A stretch of 64,000 nucleotides of DNA from Nautilus pompilius (taxonomy: Eukaryota > Mollusca > Cephalopoda > Nautilida > Nautilidae). The translations under genes and the position numbers were made by a program. Below the pieces are notes generated by a model. It saw only the letters and a program-made list of their open reading frames with translations. It was not told the DNA's origin and ran no database searches. Positions within the stretch are counted from its first letter, which is position 1. Each line of letters begins with the position of its first letter. Shown here piece by piece: positions 47,441 to 60,100 of this stretch. The stretch is taken from the NCBI GenBank assembly GCA_018389105.1, contig JACATO010000626.1, positions 186,001 to 250,000 on the forward strand, given 5' to 3'.

Positions 47441-47916
47441 ACTTCTTTTAAGTCATCCCAGAAGATTTTTTCCACTACATGTCAGAGGAAACCAACTGGT
47501 ATGCTGCACAAATGGAAAGAGATGCAACTGCATCAGATAACACTTGGACAGACACTACCACTAAGGAGATGAAGGTTTTCATGACAGTAAACATCAACGT
47601 AAGCCTTCATTTCATTGTATCCATCAACAATTTTTGGACTACAGACAGCAGACTGAACATGGCAGGAGTATCAAAGATCATGGCACTAAAGAGATTCAAG
47701 AAACTGAATCATCCCTGTGACAACATTTGGGCACCTGATTTTGATGATTCTAACAGAGACCAGCAGTTCAAAATCAGACTTCTCCTTTCCTTGATATGGC
47801 TACAACCAAAAAAGCTTCAGGCTGCATGCTATGCTCCAGGAGTGGTTACAAAACTCCTTTTGGTTACATTTTCGAGACCTGCTTCCACTGCCAGTAGATG
47901 CCATCTCTCTCTGTAG
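47440..47916 (+). pseudogene. piggyBac-like transposase fragment
   Basis: The plus frame reads EETNWYAAQMERDATASDNT, then TTKEMKVFMTVNINVSLHFI, NNFWTTDSRLNMAGVSKIMA and LKRFKKLNHPCDN. This follows the conserved piggyBac order (ETNxYAxQ ... W ... EMKxFxxxxI ... YWSxD ... MxxxRFxxIxxxLH). The frame then degrades and no catalytic Asp with a DEQMIPFKGR-type motif was seen. It is a relic. Confidence 0.6.
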
Positions 47917-48239
47917 GGTTGGAAGTTCCATTGACCATGTTGACAAGGACTGCAACAGTGAATGCTGACCAAGCAATTTCACTTTTTACATTTTTGAATT
48001 TCTGCACTATAAATGGAGTTCTTCCTTTTACTTTCTGGACATATTTCCTGTTCATTTAGATCACTGAACTCTGTGCTAAGTCATTTAAAATATTTTAGTC
48101 ATTCCATGACTTAGTGCATTTTTAAAAATAATTTCATTCAGGTGAGTATATTTTGTGCAGCCACCCTTGTCCTTTTAATCCTGTAAAATCCAGAGTTGTC
48201 TACCCTGGGAAGGATTAAAGGCCAAAATGACAGCATGCA

Positions 48240-50590
48240 GCGGACTCACATTTACCTACATATCAAGAAGGGGCATTGTAATGCATTTCAAACCAAGAAG
48301 CACTGAAGGAAATTCAGTCACACTACGGAGTGAGAACCCAGATGGGGCAGGGAGGAGAGTTTAGGGTTGAGGACCAAAATTAAAGTGTATGGTATTAGAT
48401 GTGATAGTCGTGGTTTTAGATCATTTAATCCTTAGCAAATTTTTAGTAGTATAGCACAGAGAACATTCCACTTAAAAAGAAAAGATATTGTGTTGCTCAT
48501 CTTTATTATAAGAAAGAAAATTTGTGTAATATGAAAAGGAAGAAGGATATAGAAACTCCAGATGAAAATGTTCCAAATCAGCAAATTATTTGATGATAAT
48601 GGTAGGTGACAAAGGCAATGTTACATGTGGCAGAATAGAATAAGATTTTTAAGCTTTTAAAATGAAAATATATCCAGTTAGTAACATAGGAATGCTGATG
48701 GTCTAGCTAAGTTACTGTTGTACAAAAAATATCTATTTAAGCAATAAAGTTTCAAAGGGTTGAAGAATGTAAAGAATCAATCATTAGCTAATATTTTTCC
48801 TGCTCCAGTACACTTACTGAGAATGGAAGAAACAATGTTTCTAAATTCTAACAAAATTTATAGGACTTTCATAAGTAGATGCACTGGTAAGTAGCTATAA
48901 GATAAAAGAATATCAACAATTTCAAGAATCACATTATTGGAAAACTTAATCGAAACTAGCTTGGTTAATTATCATTAACACTTAAGAACAATAGAATTGA
49001 CATGGCTGGAGGTTTTGGTGGTAAGTTGTTACGGTCAGAAATATTCAGTCTTGGCCATCAAGACACTGATGACCAAAATAACTCCAACTTTAAATAGACT
49101 TCATTTGGTCTGCAGTAAGTAAACCAGATTATCTAGTTGTGAATATGCTAAGTGCAAAAAGAAAAATGATATCTGCACACACACACAGAGAGAAAATATA
49201 ATTATCTAGCTAAAATGTAACAAAGGTGAGAAAAGTATTTTGTAGAATGATGATTAAAGAAGCAATGTCCGATGTAAAAGTTACTTGATTGAAATCAGAC
49301 TAAACAATGATTCCAAATTAAGTAAAAATCAGTGTAACAAGAGTAATTGTTTCAAATATCTTGATAGGAAGAGAACAGATAATAAGTCTGGTTACAAATA
49401 GCTGTATAAAATCCCTCTTGCTAATTTTAGCAGCCATATCAAAACACAGCCAAAAGGAGAAAACCCTTGGCAATAAAGTGTTATTTTCCATTCAAACAAA
49501 AGTTTAATTTTTCTACATGTATATTTAAAAAATAAAACATTCATGCCATCAAGTGTCCTTACAGTGTCAGGTTTAATAACAATTCAAAATACTTTTCCAT
49601 TTTCTTCTTAATTCACATTCTCTATTGTTATTTTCAATAATAAATTGCTAGCAGCTGCTGACCATTTGTAAGCTCACAAAAACACTACGATTCCTCTTGG
49701 AGAAGCGATGATATACCACAGATATTTCTTCAAACAACATTTTGCCTTTAACTGTTTATTTTCTAACAATAAAGGAAAATAAAGAAGTTTTAAGTTCAAT
49801 AGAAATTAAAGTAAATGCTAAAATAATTCAGAAAAATAGAACAGGCCTGGTAATGACCACAACTTTAACGGAATTTTAAGCTTTAGCCTGTTAATTACCA
49901 AAAAATTACAAAATATCATTGTGCAAATTTACCAACAAACCATTAGATAAGCTGTCCATTTACAGGAGTATATTTTGGTACCTACAGAGGCATCATGCAC
50001 TTTTAAGACATTTCCAAATATTCATAACTTAGAAGAGTTATTTCCCTTTGATTGTAAAACAAATGCTTTAGCCAATGCAACAGCAGGTGCTACCATTTTG
50101 GAAGTATTTCTCTAGTATTAAGTAGGAAAACAATTATCACTGTGTAGTAGTATTTTTTCAAAAAATTGCTGAATACATGGTTATTTAGCTATTAGTTTCT
50201 GAAGACAATCTAATTATTTATTTAGTTTTTATATGATAAAGGCTTTAAGATTACAATACTACTCGTGTATTAGAATGTATAAAATTTAATTGATAATTAG
50301 TTCAGATATAAAACAATGAACACGATTTTCTTGTCGTTTCTTTAAATTACCTTCTGGCCTGAATTCCTCCAAACAATAGTTCTTCTGACTGGAAAAGTCC
50401 TTGAATTCTGTACTTGTACTAAGAACTACTAAGCTAAAATGGTCTATTCTTTTGACTTTCTTAAAAGTAATAATCATTGGCACTCTGCGTTAAGTAATAG
50501 AAATATTTCTGAATATTAACCACTGATTCTTTTTCATCCAAACTTAATCCTGTATGGATTTAAACACAACAAAGTTTGATTTTAAAAACC
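48240..50590. other. AT-rich DNA
   Basis: No gene or repeat recognised, apart from short CA and GA runs near 49172-49190. Confidence 0.3.
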
Positions 50591-50599
50591 AAAAGCATC

Positions 50600-50856
<257 letters not shown>

Positions 50857-50869
50857 CTCTTTACTGTTA

Positions 50870-51600
50870 TCACCAAACAACACCACATTCTTCAGTGTCT
50901 ATATAAGAACAGGAATTCTAATTTATATGGATTAGATGACTGCTATTTCTATGTAATCTGTTATTATTTTTGATTTGTGACAAAAGTTCAAACTATTAGC
51001 ACCATTCATAGAGATATTAATTTCCAATGTTTATTATTCCAAAACTCCAATAAATACAGGAATGCACGACTTGGATTTATAAGAAGGAAAGCCAAACTAT
51101 TAGTGACACTTTTCCCAATACAAATGGTACTGTTATGGAAATCACGATTAAAAAGAATCCAAGCACCAAATGTAAACCAAACATACACGAGTAAAATCTG
51201 CTGACTCGGACCTTTCTTAGGCAGGTGAAATTTGTTTTAATAAATATTAATCATGAAGTCATAAGAAAAGAAAAAAATCTGTAATACAAAAAAATAAAGT
51301 CATTGTAGCTGAAAGTGACAAACAAATCCTGCAATTAAATGTTTTCTTGTTTCTAAACCTGTTCAAGGTGAAAATCTCTACATCTCATGAATTCTTTTAA
51401 AAACTGTAAAATGTAATTTGTTAACAACCAATTTGGTGAGAGCTTGAGCCATAATTGAGTCATTTTATCTTAATAGATAAGAATACCTAAGGCAGCTTTG
51501 TCTCTGTCACAGATTCAAAGAATATTATTGAATATCCAGAAAAGCTTACATCTAAACCAGACAATGATCTAAATCATATAGTACAACAGAAAAAACAACA
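50870..51600. other. AT-rich DNA
   Basis: No feature recognised. It leads into the older hAT element. Confidence 0.3.
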
Positions 51601-52090
51601 ACTGTATGTCAACGGTGTTTGCAAGGCAGCCATGCACCAAAGCTGACTATGGAAATCAGCAGGGCCCCGACAAACATTCCTGATGTTTGCTTTTGAGCAT
51701 ACGAAAGATCCTCTAACAATTCTTCAGTCATTGGATATACCACTGAAGATGCTACATAATCCTGAAGTCAAGAAACTATTTCATGACACCTGACAAACCT
51801 AGCAATTGGAAATAATCTGTACAGCAAAGATAAACTAGCAGAAAATAAAGAAATAATCAAGACTCTGGTGTTGGGAAACTTCCATTTTTTTCATCAATGA
51901 AAGCAACGTTGTGGGCACGAAATATAAGCATGCTCTTGTTGAATGCATGTAAAAACCTTGGAAGACCCATCTGAGAGACTGCCAACCATTATATGAATTG
52001 GTGGACAATCAAACCATCATCCATGTTATCAATAATTTAATGATATTTCTGCAGAAGACTTTTACCTGTTGATAACAAGTACAGCATGCT
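51600..52090 (+). pseudogene. CGGBP1-like hAT transposase, left part of a split copy
   Basis: Readable pieces include MEISRALTNIPDVCFEHTKD, LTILQSLDIPLKMLHNPEVK, VGTKYKHALVECM and LYELVDNQTIIHVINNLMIF. The order matches the first half of the CGGBP1-like hAT transposases common in animal genomes. Multiple stops and frameshifts are present. The frame stops exactly where the younger hAT inserted. Confidence 0.6.
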
Positions 52091-54952
52091 CAGGGGCGGA
52101 TTAAGACCCATAGAGGCCCTAAGCACTTGAAAGATTTTGGTGCTCCCATGTATATGTAATTCAAAATATAAACAATAATAACGCATAAATAAGCTTTTAT
52201 TTTTCAAAATGAATCAAAACTTACAGTGAGATAGAAAATAATGTTTATTTTTGTATACTTCCACTTTATTTATGTTTGAAAAGTTTTCTCCTACTTCTTT
52301 TAATTGCAAAGTCTTCGATCAGATCCTCAAAATTAATCTTACGCAACACATCCGCTTCTATACTTAGTAGAGATAAGGCATCCAACCGGCCTTGTTGCAT
52401 AGTTGTTCTGATGGGATTTTCAATATACTTCAACTGAGAAAATGAGCGATTTGTTAAAGATATACGAAAGGCAATGCCTACATTTGGAAAGGCACACTCA
52501 ATACTGTCTTCTACAATTATTTTATAAAGTTCAGCACGAATGAATCTTGTTTTCACATTTTTTGTTGCTACACTAAACTTATGGCGCACATATGAGTGAA
52601 ATTGCTGAAGCTCTGCCGAGAAATTAGTGTTCAAGTCCTCTGGGTGAGCATCAATCAGCTTTTGACAGTAGATGATGAAGTCATTGAAGTGGAATTATGT
52701 GGCACATCACTTAGAAAAGAAAATCTCTCCGATACTTTTTTGTATATTTCTGCTCTTCTTCTCATGTCAGTTTCAAGTTTGTCAACAATTGTGTGAAAGA
52801 TGGAGATACGAAATTTATCTCTGCCATTCAGATATATTTCTGGTGCATCTCCGCCATTGGGAAGCTTCTTTCTGATACGTTTGCAAGTTTGAGCTGACTT
52901 GTAATCAACATCTGGTAGTATTTCCTTTGTAGCTGCTTCATATCTTTCAAATTGATCTCGTGAAGTGCACAGTTGGTCAGCTAATGATCCATACAGATCT
53001 GCACATGTTTTTAAGTTTACATCCTCATTCTGTAGAACTTGGCTTACTCTATGAAAATTTTGCAAAATCTCATTCCAAAAATTCAACATGAAAATGAATT
53101 CTAGCTCTTGCATCTTATTTGCTTCTCTTCTAGTGTCTCCATTTTGTAACTGATCTTCAACTATGCAGTCTAACGCTTCTAAAATTTTAAGGAAAGATTT
53201 CAAAATTGCTGCTGTTGCAATAGCATGTGCCTCCAATCTGGTATCAGAAAGGGATTTTAAGACACTTTCTTTTCCAATACAACCTTTTAGAATTTTTCAC
53301 CGGCTGGTTGAGGCTGAAAAAAAGGTATAAAGCAAATGCACTGTAGAGAAGAAATTAACTGTCTCTTGACACCAGTCAACAGAACTTCGGCCTACCAAAT
53401 TTAGTGAATGAGCTGCACAGGGCACATAAACAGCAAACTTGTTTGTTTCTAAAATTTTTTGCTGCATCCCTTTATAACGGCCAGACATGTTAGCAGTGTT
53501 GTCATAAGACTGGCCCCTACATTTTGAAAAGTTTAGCTGGCAAATTTCACGTAGGTACTGCAACACCTGATTTGCCATTTCCTCACTGGTATGGCTTTTC
53601 ATTTCCAGAAAGGTTAGAAAGCATTCAATAGGCTGTCCATCTTTTAAGTACCTAAGCACAACACTTAACTGATCGATATGGGACAAATCTGATGTTGAAT
53701 CAACTGACAAACTAAAATAACCAGAAGATTTTACTTCATCAAAAATAAGAGTGTGGACCTTTTGAGCCATCAGTTGAATGATTTCCTCACAAGTAAGAAG
53801 GATTTCCTTTGCCACAATTTCCATATTTCACAATGTGACATGCTAAAAATGGATCAAACTGACTTATGAGCTCAAGCAGCCCTAAAAAATTCCCATTTTG
53901 CAATGATCCAAATCTTTCTTCTTTTCCTCGAAAAACTAAGCCACATTCAGCTAACGTACTAATGACAACCTCAGAATGTTTTGTAAAGCAACTTGCATCA
54001 ACATTTGCAATAGAAGTATCAAGAGAATTCGCAGGCAAGGTGAGGTCAGTAGTGAGACATGTGCTAGTTGAACCTGCACGTGACACCTCAATGATTCCAA
54101 AGTCATCATATTTTGATTTTGAAGTGATCAAAGTGGCATTTGTGTCCACTTCTGATGATGGAGATTGGTTTTGATCAGGAATTGGTATATCATGTTGTGG
54201 AATGTGTGTGAAGAAATCAGTCAGCTTCGCAGTCTTAGTCTCTAATTCCAAAGTCTTCTCTTGTTTCTTTTTTGATAGTTTTCACTTTTGTGCACCACTT
54301 AACTGAACACGTTTCATCTTGGCTCTTGGGATCTGTAAAATACAGAATTAAAAAGAATATTTTATCCGAATATTAAGTGGCAATCAGCACAGTTACACAT
54401 ATCACAGGTTGAATCATACGAGCAATTTAATTCCCAGCTTACAACAGAATCTTGTGCTTTGTGGTTTAATTAACTCTTATTTTACCCGAACCGCACTTCT
54501 GTGACAGCTAGGCCTTTTACCAGATGCGCATTTCGTGATTTGTTTTATTTTTGCTTCAGGTGCCTTTTATAAGGCTTAATTTATTAAAACAAAACCTAAA
54601 ACAGACAGGAAAATAAAAAAATAAAATGTTTACGTTAATTATAAAAGAATTAAGCCATCTGATGCAGCGGTAGTGCCAGAAAGTGTCATGCGTGATAATA
54701 CAGTGTAAACAAACCGTTAAGCATGTGTTTAGAGTTTTTCTGAAGCCTTCTACACGTCATTTTTAATTTAAACAAAGCAGGTAACAGTAAGAAAATACGA
54801 AACAATTAAAAACTAATTAAAAGTTCATAATTAATTAATTTAAATTAAATATTTTTAATTTGTCATCTGATAAAGCAGAAAGTCTGTGGTGCCCCCCTTC
54901 AAATGATGCCCTAAGCACGTGCTTATTTTGTTTAATGGTTAATCCAGCCCTG
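52091..54952 (-). mobile_element. ZMYM1-like hAT element with TIRs and TSD
   Basis: Left end CAGGGGCGGATTAAGACC and inverted right end CAGGGCTGGATTAACC form the terminal repeat. Both sub-terminal regions hold CCTAAGCAC. The flanks are AGCATGCT on the left and TGCATGCT on the right, an 8-bp hAT target duplication with one mismatch. Length is 2862 bp. The transposase lies on the minus strand. Confidence 0.9.
52266..54317 (-). pseudogene. ZMYM1-like hAT transposase, several breaks
   Basis: The minus-strand ATG at 54317 gives MKRVQLSGAQK, then a TGA (probable CGA decay) at 54282-54284, and KLSKKKQEKTLELETKTAKL. Later segments are GYFSLSVDSTSDLSHIDQLS (catalytic Asp region), YLKDGQPIECFLTFL, CRGQSYDNTANMSGRYKGMQ and VPCAAHSLNLVGRSSVDWCQ. 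A frameshift near 53300 leads to AHAIATAAILKSFLKILEAL and the remainder of the catalytic region. The C-terminus FSQLKYIENPIRTTMQQGRL then DALSLLSIEADVL is the hAT dimerisation domain. Only a few breaks are present, so the copy is fairly young. The N-terminal TTF-type zinc finger seems partly lost. Confidence 0.85.
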
Positions 54953-55612
54953 TGCATGCTACATGGCAGTAGCTGGAAGATTACTTAAGCAATTGCATCC
55001 ATTTCATATTATTTGTGTTGCTCATTTGCTGCACAACTGTGCACTACAGGTGAAGGTGCAGGACAAGAATATCAACAATCTGATCATGCATGTCAAGACT
55101 ACCAGTGTAAAGAACAAGCCTTGACAAACTAGGTTCCAGATAACTGAAATATTAACACCCATCATTATAAAACGGGAAAGTTGGCCCAATGCTGCCTTTT
55201 ACAAAGCAGATTACCTACCAGAAGTTCTGGAAATAGTGAATAGCAATGAAAGTGATGGGATCTGAGTAGTAAAGGCAAAGGAGTTTCAAATCCAGAACTG
55301 ACTGGCGACTTTCTGCCTTGTAAGCATGATTATTGGAACATCATCATAGTACAAACATAAAAGAAAGTAGCCTTACAATCAAACAGGCACATGAGGCCTT
55401 ACAGTCATTGCATTTATGTTCTAATAAGTGCAAAATTTGTGTGTAAATACAAAAATATAAGCAGCAAAACCAAATTGCAGCAATGCCAGCTGACTTCTGT
55501 ATCAGTGGAGAGAAAATTTTCCATACTGAAGAAGTTGTAGACAAAGAGCTAATGCATGTTTTTGCCAGAAAATGTGCAAAATTACATAGTCCTTTACTAT
55601 AATTCTGTATGC
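54953..55612 (+). pseudogene. CGGBP1-like hAT transposase, right part of a split copy
   Basis: The reading resumes immediately after the inserted element with YMAVAGRLLKQLHPFHIICV and AHLLHNCALQVKVQDKNINN, then SWPNAAFYKADYLPEVLEIV. It ends near 55605 with TSVSVERKFSILKK and ENVQNYIVLYYNSV, the hAT C-terminal dimerisation motif. Together with 51600-52090 it forms one old copy. Confidence 0.65.
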
Positions 55613-55614
55613 TG

Positions 55615-56270
55615 GCTTAATCCTCAACTGAAATGAGTAGAACAAATGTATTCTGAGCAAAAGATGAAATTATAGTAAATATTTAGCCATCAAATTCCCC
55701 TACTCATCAGTTAATATTTTGTACCATTTCTTTTTTGACTATGATCAAGGAAAATAACTCACTTTTAGAAAACAGCTATAAAATGAAGAACTATTCTATA
55801 TTTTTTCTGGAAGAGACAAACTACTTCTTAAATATGCCATTAAAATAAAACCAAATAAATAAATTTATGCTGTCATTTTAAATTTAACTTTTATTCTGAA
55901 AATAATTTAGCTGCAGCATATGCAATAAGGATTATATTATGAAATATATGTATAACATACTTTTAGTGTTAAATTATGGGGGGGTCTTCAAAGTGTTTTA
56001 CAAAGTCTACTGGTGCACACTTACATCTAATACTTTCCTTGAGATGGCTCTACCAGTGCCTATTGAATTACTGTCATTTTGCTGTTTTTCATTATTAATT
56101 AACCATAGTTTAATAGAAAGTTTCACATATGATATTAGAGAAATAAGGAATGAGAAATTTTGAGAGAGAGAGAGAGAAATAAATTAGCTTCAACTGAGAA
56201 AGTAGTTTGTGTAAATAAATCCTGCTCAGTTCACATATGTGAATAAAGTATACAAATCAAAGTCTTTAAA
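55615..56270. other. AT-rich DNA
   Basis: No gene recognised. A (GA)n run lies at 56162-56177. Confidence 0.3.
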
Positions 56271-56277
56271 TAAATAC

Positions 56278-56426
56278 CTCCAGAGGATACATCATCATTG
56301 CTGTCCTTCTGTCTGTGATCAGCTGTCCATGTTGCCATGCCACATTTCCTTTTTCATGAGTCAGCACTACTGCAAGAATTACATAGCTGCTTTCATGGAC
56401 ATTTTCCAGAAGTACACAAGCATTGC
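56278..56426 (-). CDS. Intact internal exon of an unidentified gene
   Basis: A T-rich tract ending TCTAACAG forms the acceptor, and GTATTT the donor. Between them 149 bases are open in one frame with no damage: two phase bases, then NACVLLENVHESSYVILAVV, LTHEKGNVAWQHGQLITDRR and TAMMMYPLE. The reading looks like a folded globular protein and not a transposon. I do not recognise the family. No neighbouring exon of the same gene was located, although the CpG-rich patch at 62.2-62.65 kb lies upstream on this strand. Confidence 0.6.
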
Positions 56427-56429
56427 CTG

Positions 56430-57117
56430 TTAGAAAAAATTGAATGAAAAAAAAGAAAGAAAATGTTTTAGAAATCTAAAGAATGGAAAACTCTGATAAA
56501 GAAAATCATTGCAAGAAAGTTGCTTGAAATGAGTAAGAAATTTGTATTTATTCACAATTTCATTTTTACAGGACATATTCTTATTTTAACTGTAATTTTA
56601 TTTGCATATTATGTACCCACTATCATTTCAAATGTGCCTTTGATGTCTATGGCATCAATCACCAAGCAAATAATGTACTAAGTATCCATCGTTCTTGACC
56701 AGTATTATTACTATTATCATTTCAATTCATAACTGCAAATAGAAAATATCTGAGTGAAAAGTGATTGCTACAATTTCCAGTTCACAACTGCAGTAGATAT
56801 AAATGTGAAGCCAAAAATATATTTAAACAAAATTTACATCTTTCAAAGAAATAAACATTGGCAATGTCTTTTATTTTAATTTAATTTAAAACATCTTTCT
56901 TGATATTTCATCATTATTCAAAATAATTGCTATATTTGCTTATAATCCTTGTCATCTTAATTTATTTTCTTAATTTTTAAAAAATAAAATTAACTGGCAA
57001 TATTGTACAACGAACTTTGAAATAAATGCCCTATGAAAAAAATACAAATAACATCTAAGTACATCAGCAGACATGTAAAATGTTATTGTGGAAAAAAGAG
57101 AATGAACGTTAGCATTT
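56430..57117. other. AT-rich DNA before the satellite
   Basis: No feature recognised. Confidence 0.3.
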
Positions 57118-60100
57118 TCAGTTCATTTATTGTCCAATACGATCCAGAGTCTTGAGAGTATGCGGTCCTAAACACCGAACTTGGTGTAGTCAGCTTATTT
57201 ATTGTCCAATACGATCCAGAGGGTCTTGAGAGTATGCGGTCCTAAACACCAAACTTGGTGTATTCAGCTCATTTATTGTCCAATACGATCCAGAGGGTCT
57301 TGAGAGTATGCGGTCCTAAACACCGAACTTGGTGTATTCAGCTCATTTATTGTCCAATACGATCCAGAGAGTCTTGAGAGTATGCGGTCTTAAACACCGA
57401 ACTTGGTGTATTCAGCTCATTTATTGTCCAATACGATCCAGAGAGTCTTGAGAGTATGCAGTCCTAAACACCAAACTTGGTGTATTCAGCTCATTTATTG
57501 TCCAATACGATCCAGAGGGTTGAGAGTATGCGGTCTTAAACACCGAACTTGGTGTATTCAGCTCATTTATTGTCCAATACGATCCAGAGTCTTGAGAGTA
57601 TGCGGTCTAAACACCGAACTTGGTGTAGTCAGCTTATTTATTGTCCAATACGATCCAGAGAGTCTTGAGAGTATGCGGTCCTAAACACCGAACTTGGTGT
57701 ATTCAGCTCATTTATTGTCCAATACGATCCAGAGAGTCTTGAGAGTATGCGGTCTTAAACACCGAACTTGGTGTATTCAGCTCATTTATTGTCCAATACG
57801 ATCCAGAGAGTCTTGAGAGTATGCGGTCCTAAACACCAAACTTGGTGTATTCAGCTCATTTATTGTCCAATACGATCCAGAGGGTCTTGAGAGTATGCGG
57901 TCTTAAACACCGAACTTGGTGTATTCAGCTCATTTATTGTCCAATACGATCCAGAGTCTTGAGAGTATGCGGTCCTAAACACCGAACTTGGTGTAGTCAG
58001 CTTATTTATTGTCCAATACGATCCAGAGGGTCTTGAGAGTATGCGGTCCTAAACACCGAACTTGGTGTATTCAGCTCATTTATTGTCCAATACGATCCAG
58101 AGAGTCTTGAGAGTATGCGGTCTTAAACACCGAACTTGGTGTATTCAGCTCATTTATTGTCCAATACGATCCAGAGAGTCTTGAGAGTATGCGGTCCTAA
58201 ACACCAAACTTGGTGTATTCAGCTCATTTATTGTCCAATACGATCCAGAGGGTCTTGAGAGTATGCGGTCTTAAACACCGAACTTGGTGTATTCAGCTCA
58301 TTTATTGTCCAATACGATCCAGAGAGTCTTGAGAGTATGCGGTCCTAAACACAGAACTTGGTGTATTCAGCTCATTTATTGTCCAATACGATCCAGAGAG
58401 TCTTGAGAGTATGCGGTCCTAAACACAGAACTTGGTGTATTCAGCTCATTTATTGTCCAATACGATCCAGAGGGTCTTGAGAGTATGTGGTTTTAAACAC
58501 AGAACTTGGTGTATTCAGCTCATTTATTGTCCAAAACGATCCAGAGAATCTTGAGAGTATGCGGTCTTAAACACCGAACTTGGTGTATTTAGCTCATTTA
58601 TTGTCCAATACGATCCAGAGAATCTTGAGAGTATGCGGTCTTAAACACCGAACTTGGTGTATTCAGCTCATTTATTGTCCAATACGATCCAGAGAATCTT
58701 GAGAGTATGCGGTCTTAAACACCGAACTTGGTGTATTCAGCTCATTTATTGTCCAATACGATCCAGAGAGTCTTGGGAGTATGCAGTCCTAAACACCGAA
58801 CTTGGTGTATTCAGCTTATTTATTGTGTAATACGATCCAGAGAGTCTTGAGAGTATGCGGTCCTAAACACGGAACTTGGTGTATTCAGCTCATTTATTGT
58901 CCAATACGATCCAGAGGGTCTTGAGAGTATGCGGTCCTAAACACCGAACTTGGTGTATTCAGCTTATTTATTGTCCAATACGATCCAGAGAGTCTTGAGG
59001 GTATGCGGTCCTAAACACCGAACTTGGTGTGTTCAGCTCATTTATTGTCCAATACGATCCAGAGGGTCTTGAGAGTATGCGGTCTTAAACACCGAACTTG
59101 GTGTATTCAGCTCATTTATTGTCCAATACGATCCAGAGAGTCTTGAGAGTATGCGGTCCTAAACACAGAACTTTGGTATTCAGCTCATTTATTGTCCAAT
59201 ACGATCCAGAGAGTCTTGAGAGTATGCGGTCCTAAACACAGAACTTGGTGTATTCAGCTCATTTATTGTCCAATACGATCCAGAGAGTCTTGAGAGTATG
59301 CGGTCCTAAACACAGAACTTGGTGTATTCAGCTCATTTATTGTCCAATACGATCCAGAGGGTCTTGAGAGTATGCGGTCCTAAACACAGAACTTGGTGTA
59401 TTCAGCTCATTTATTGTCCAATACGATCCAGAGGGTCTTGAGAGTATGCGGTCTTAAACACCGAACTTGGTGTATTCAGCTCATTTATTGTCCAATACGA
59501 TCCAGAGAGTCTTGAGAGTATGCGGTCCTAAACACAGAACTTGGTGTATTCAGCTCATTTATTGTCCAATACGATCCAGAGGTCTTGAGAGTATGCGGTC
59601 CTAAACACCGAACTTGGTGTATTCAGCTCATTTATTGTCCAATACGATCCAGAGAGTCTTGAGAGTATGCGGTCTTAAACACCGAACTTGGTGTATTCAG
59701 CTTATTTATTGTCCAATACGATCCAGAGAGTCTTGAGAGTATGCGGTCCTAAACACAGAACTTGGTGTATTCAGCTCATTTATTGTCCAATACGATCCAG
59801 AGAGTCTTGGGAGTATGCGGTCTTAAACACCGAACTTGGTGTATTCAGCTCATTTATTGTCCAATACGATCCAGAGAGTCTTGAGAGTATGCGGTCTTAA
59901 ACACCGAACTTGGTGTATTCAGCTCATTTATTGTCCAATACGATCCAGAGAGTCTTGGGAGTATGCGGTCCTAAACACAGAACTTGGTGTATTCAGCTCA
60001 TTTATTGTCCAATACGATCCAGAGGGTCTTCAGAGTATGCGGTCCTAAACACCGAACTTGGTGTATTCAGCTCATTTATTGTCCAATACGATCCAGAGGG

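Noticed and set aside
53866-54174. Plus-strand 102-codon frame
   Set aside because: It is antisense to the ZMYM1-like hAT transposase N-terminus.
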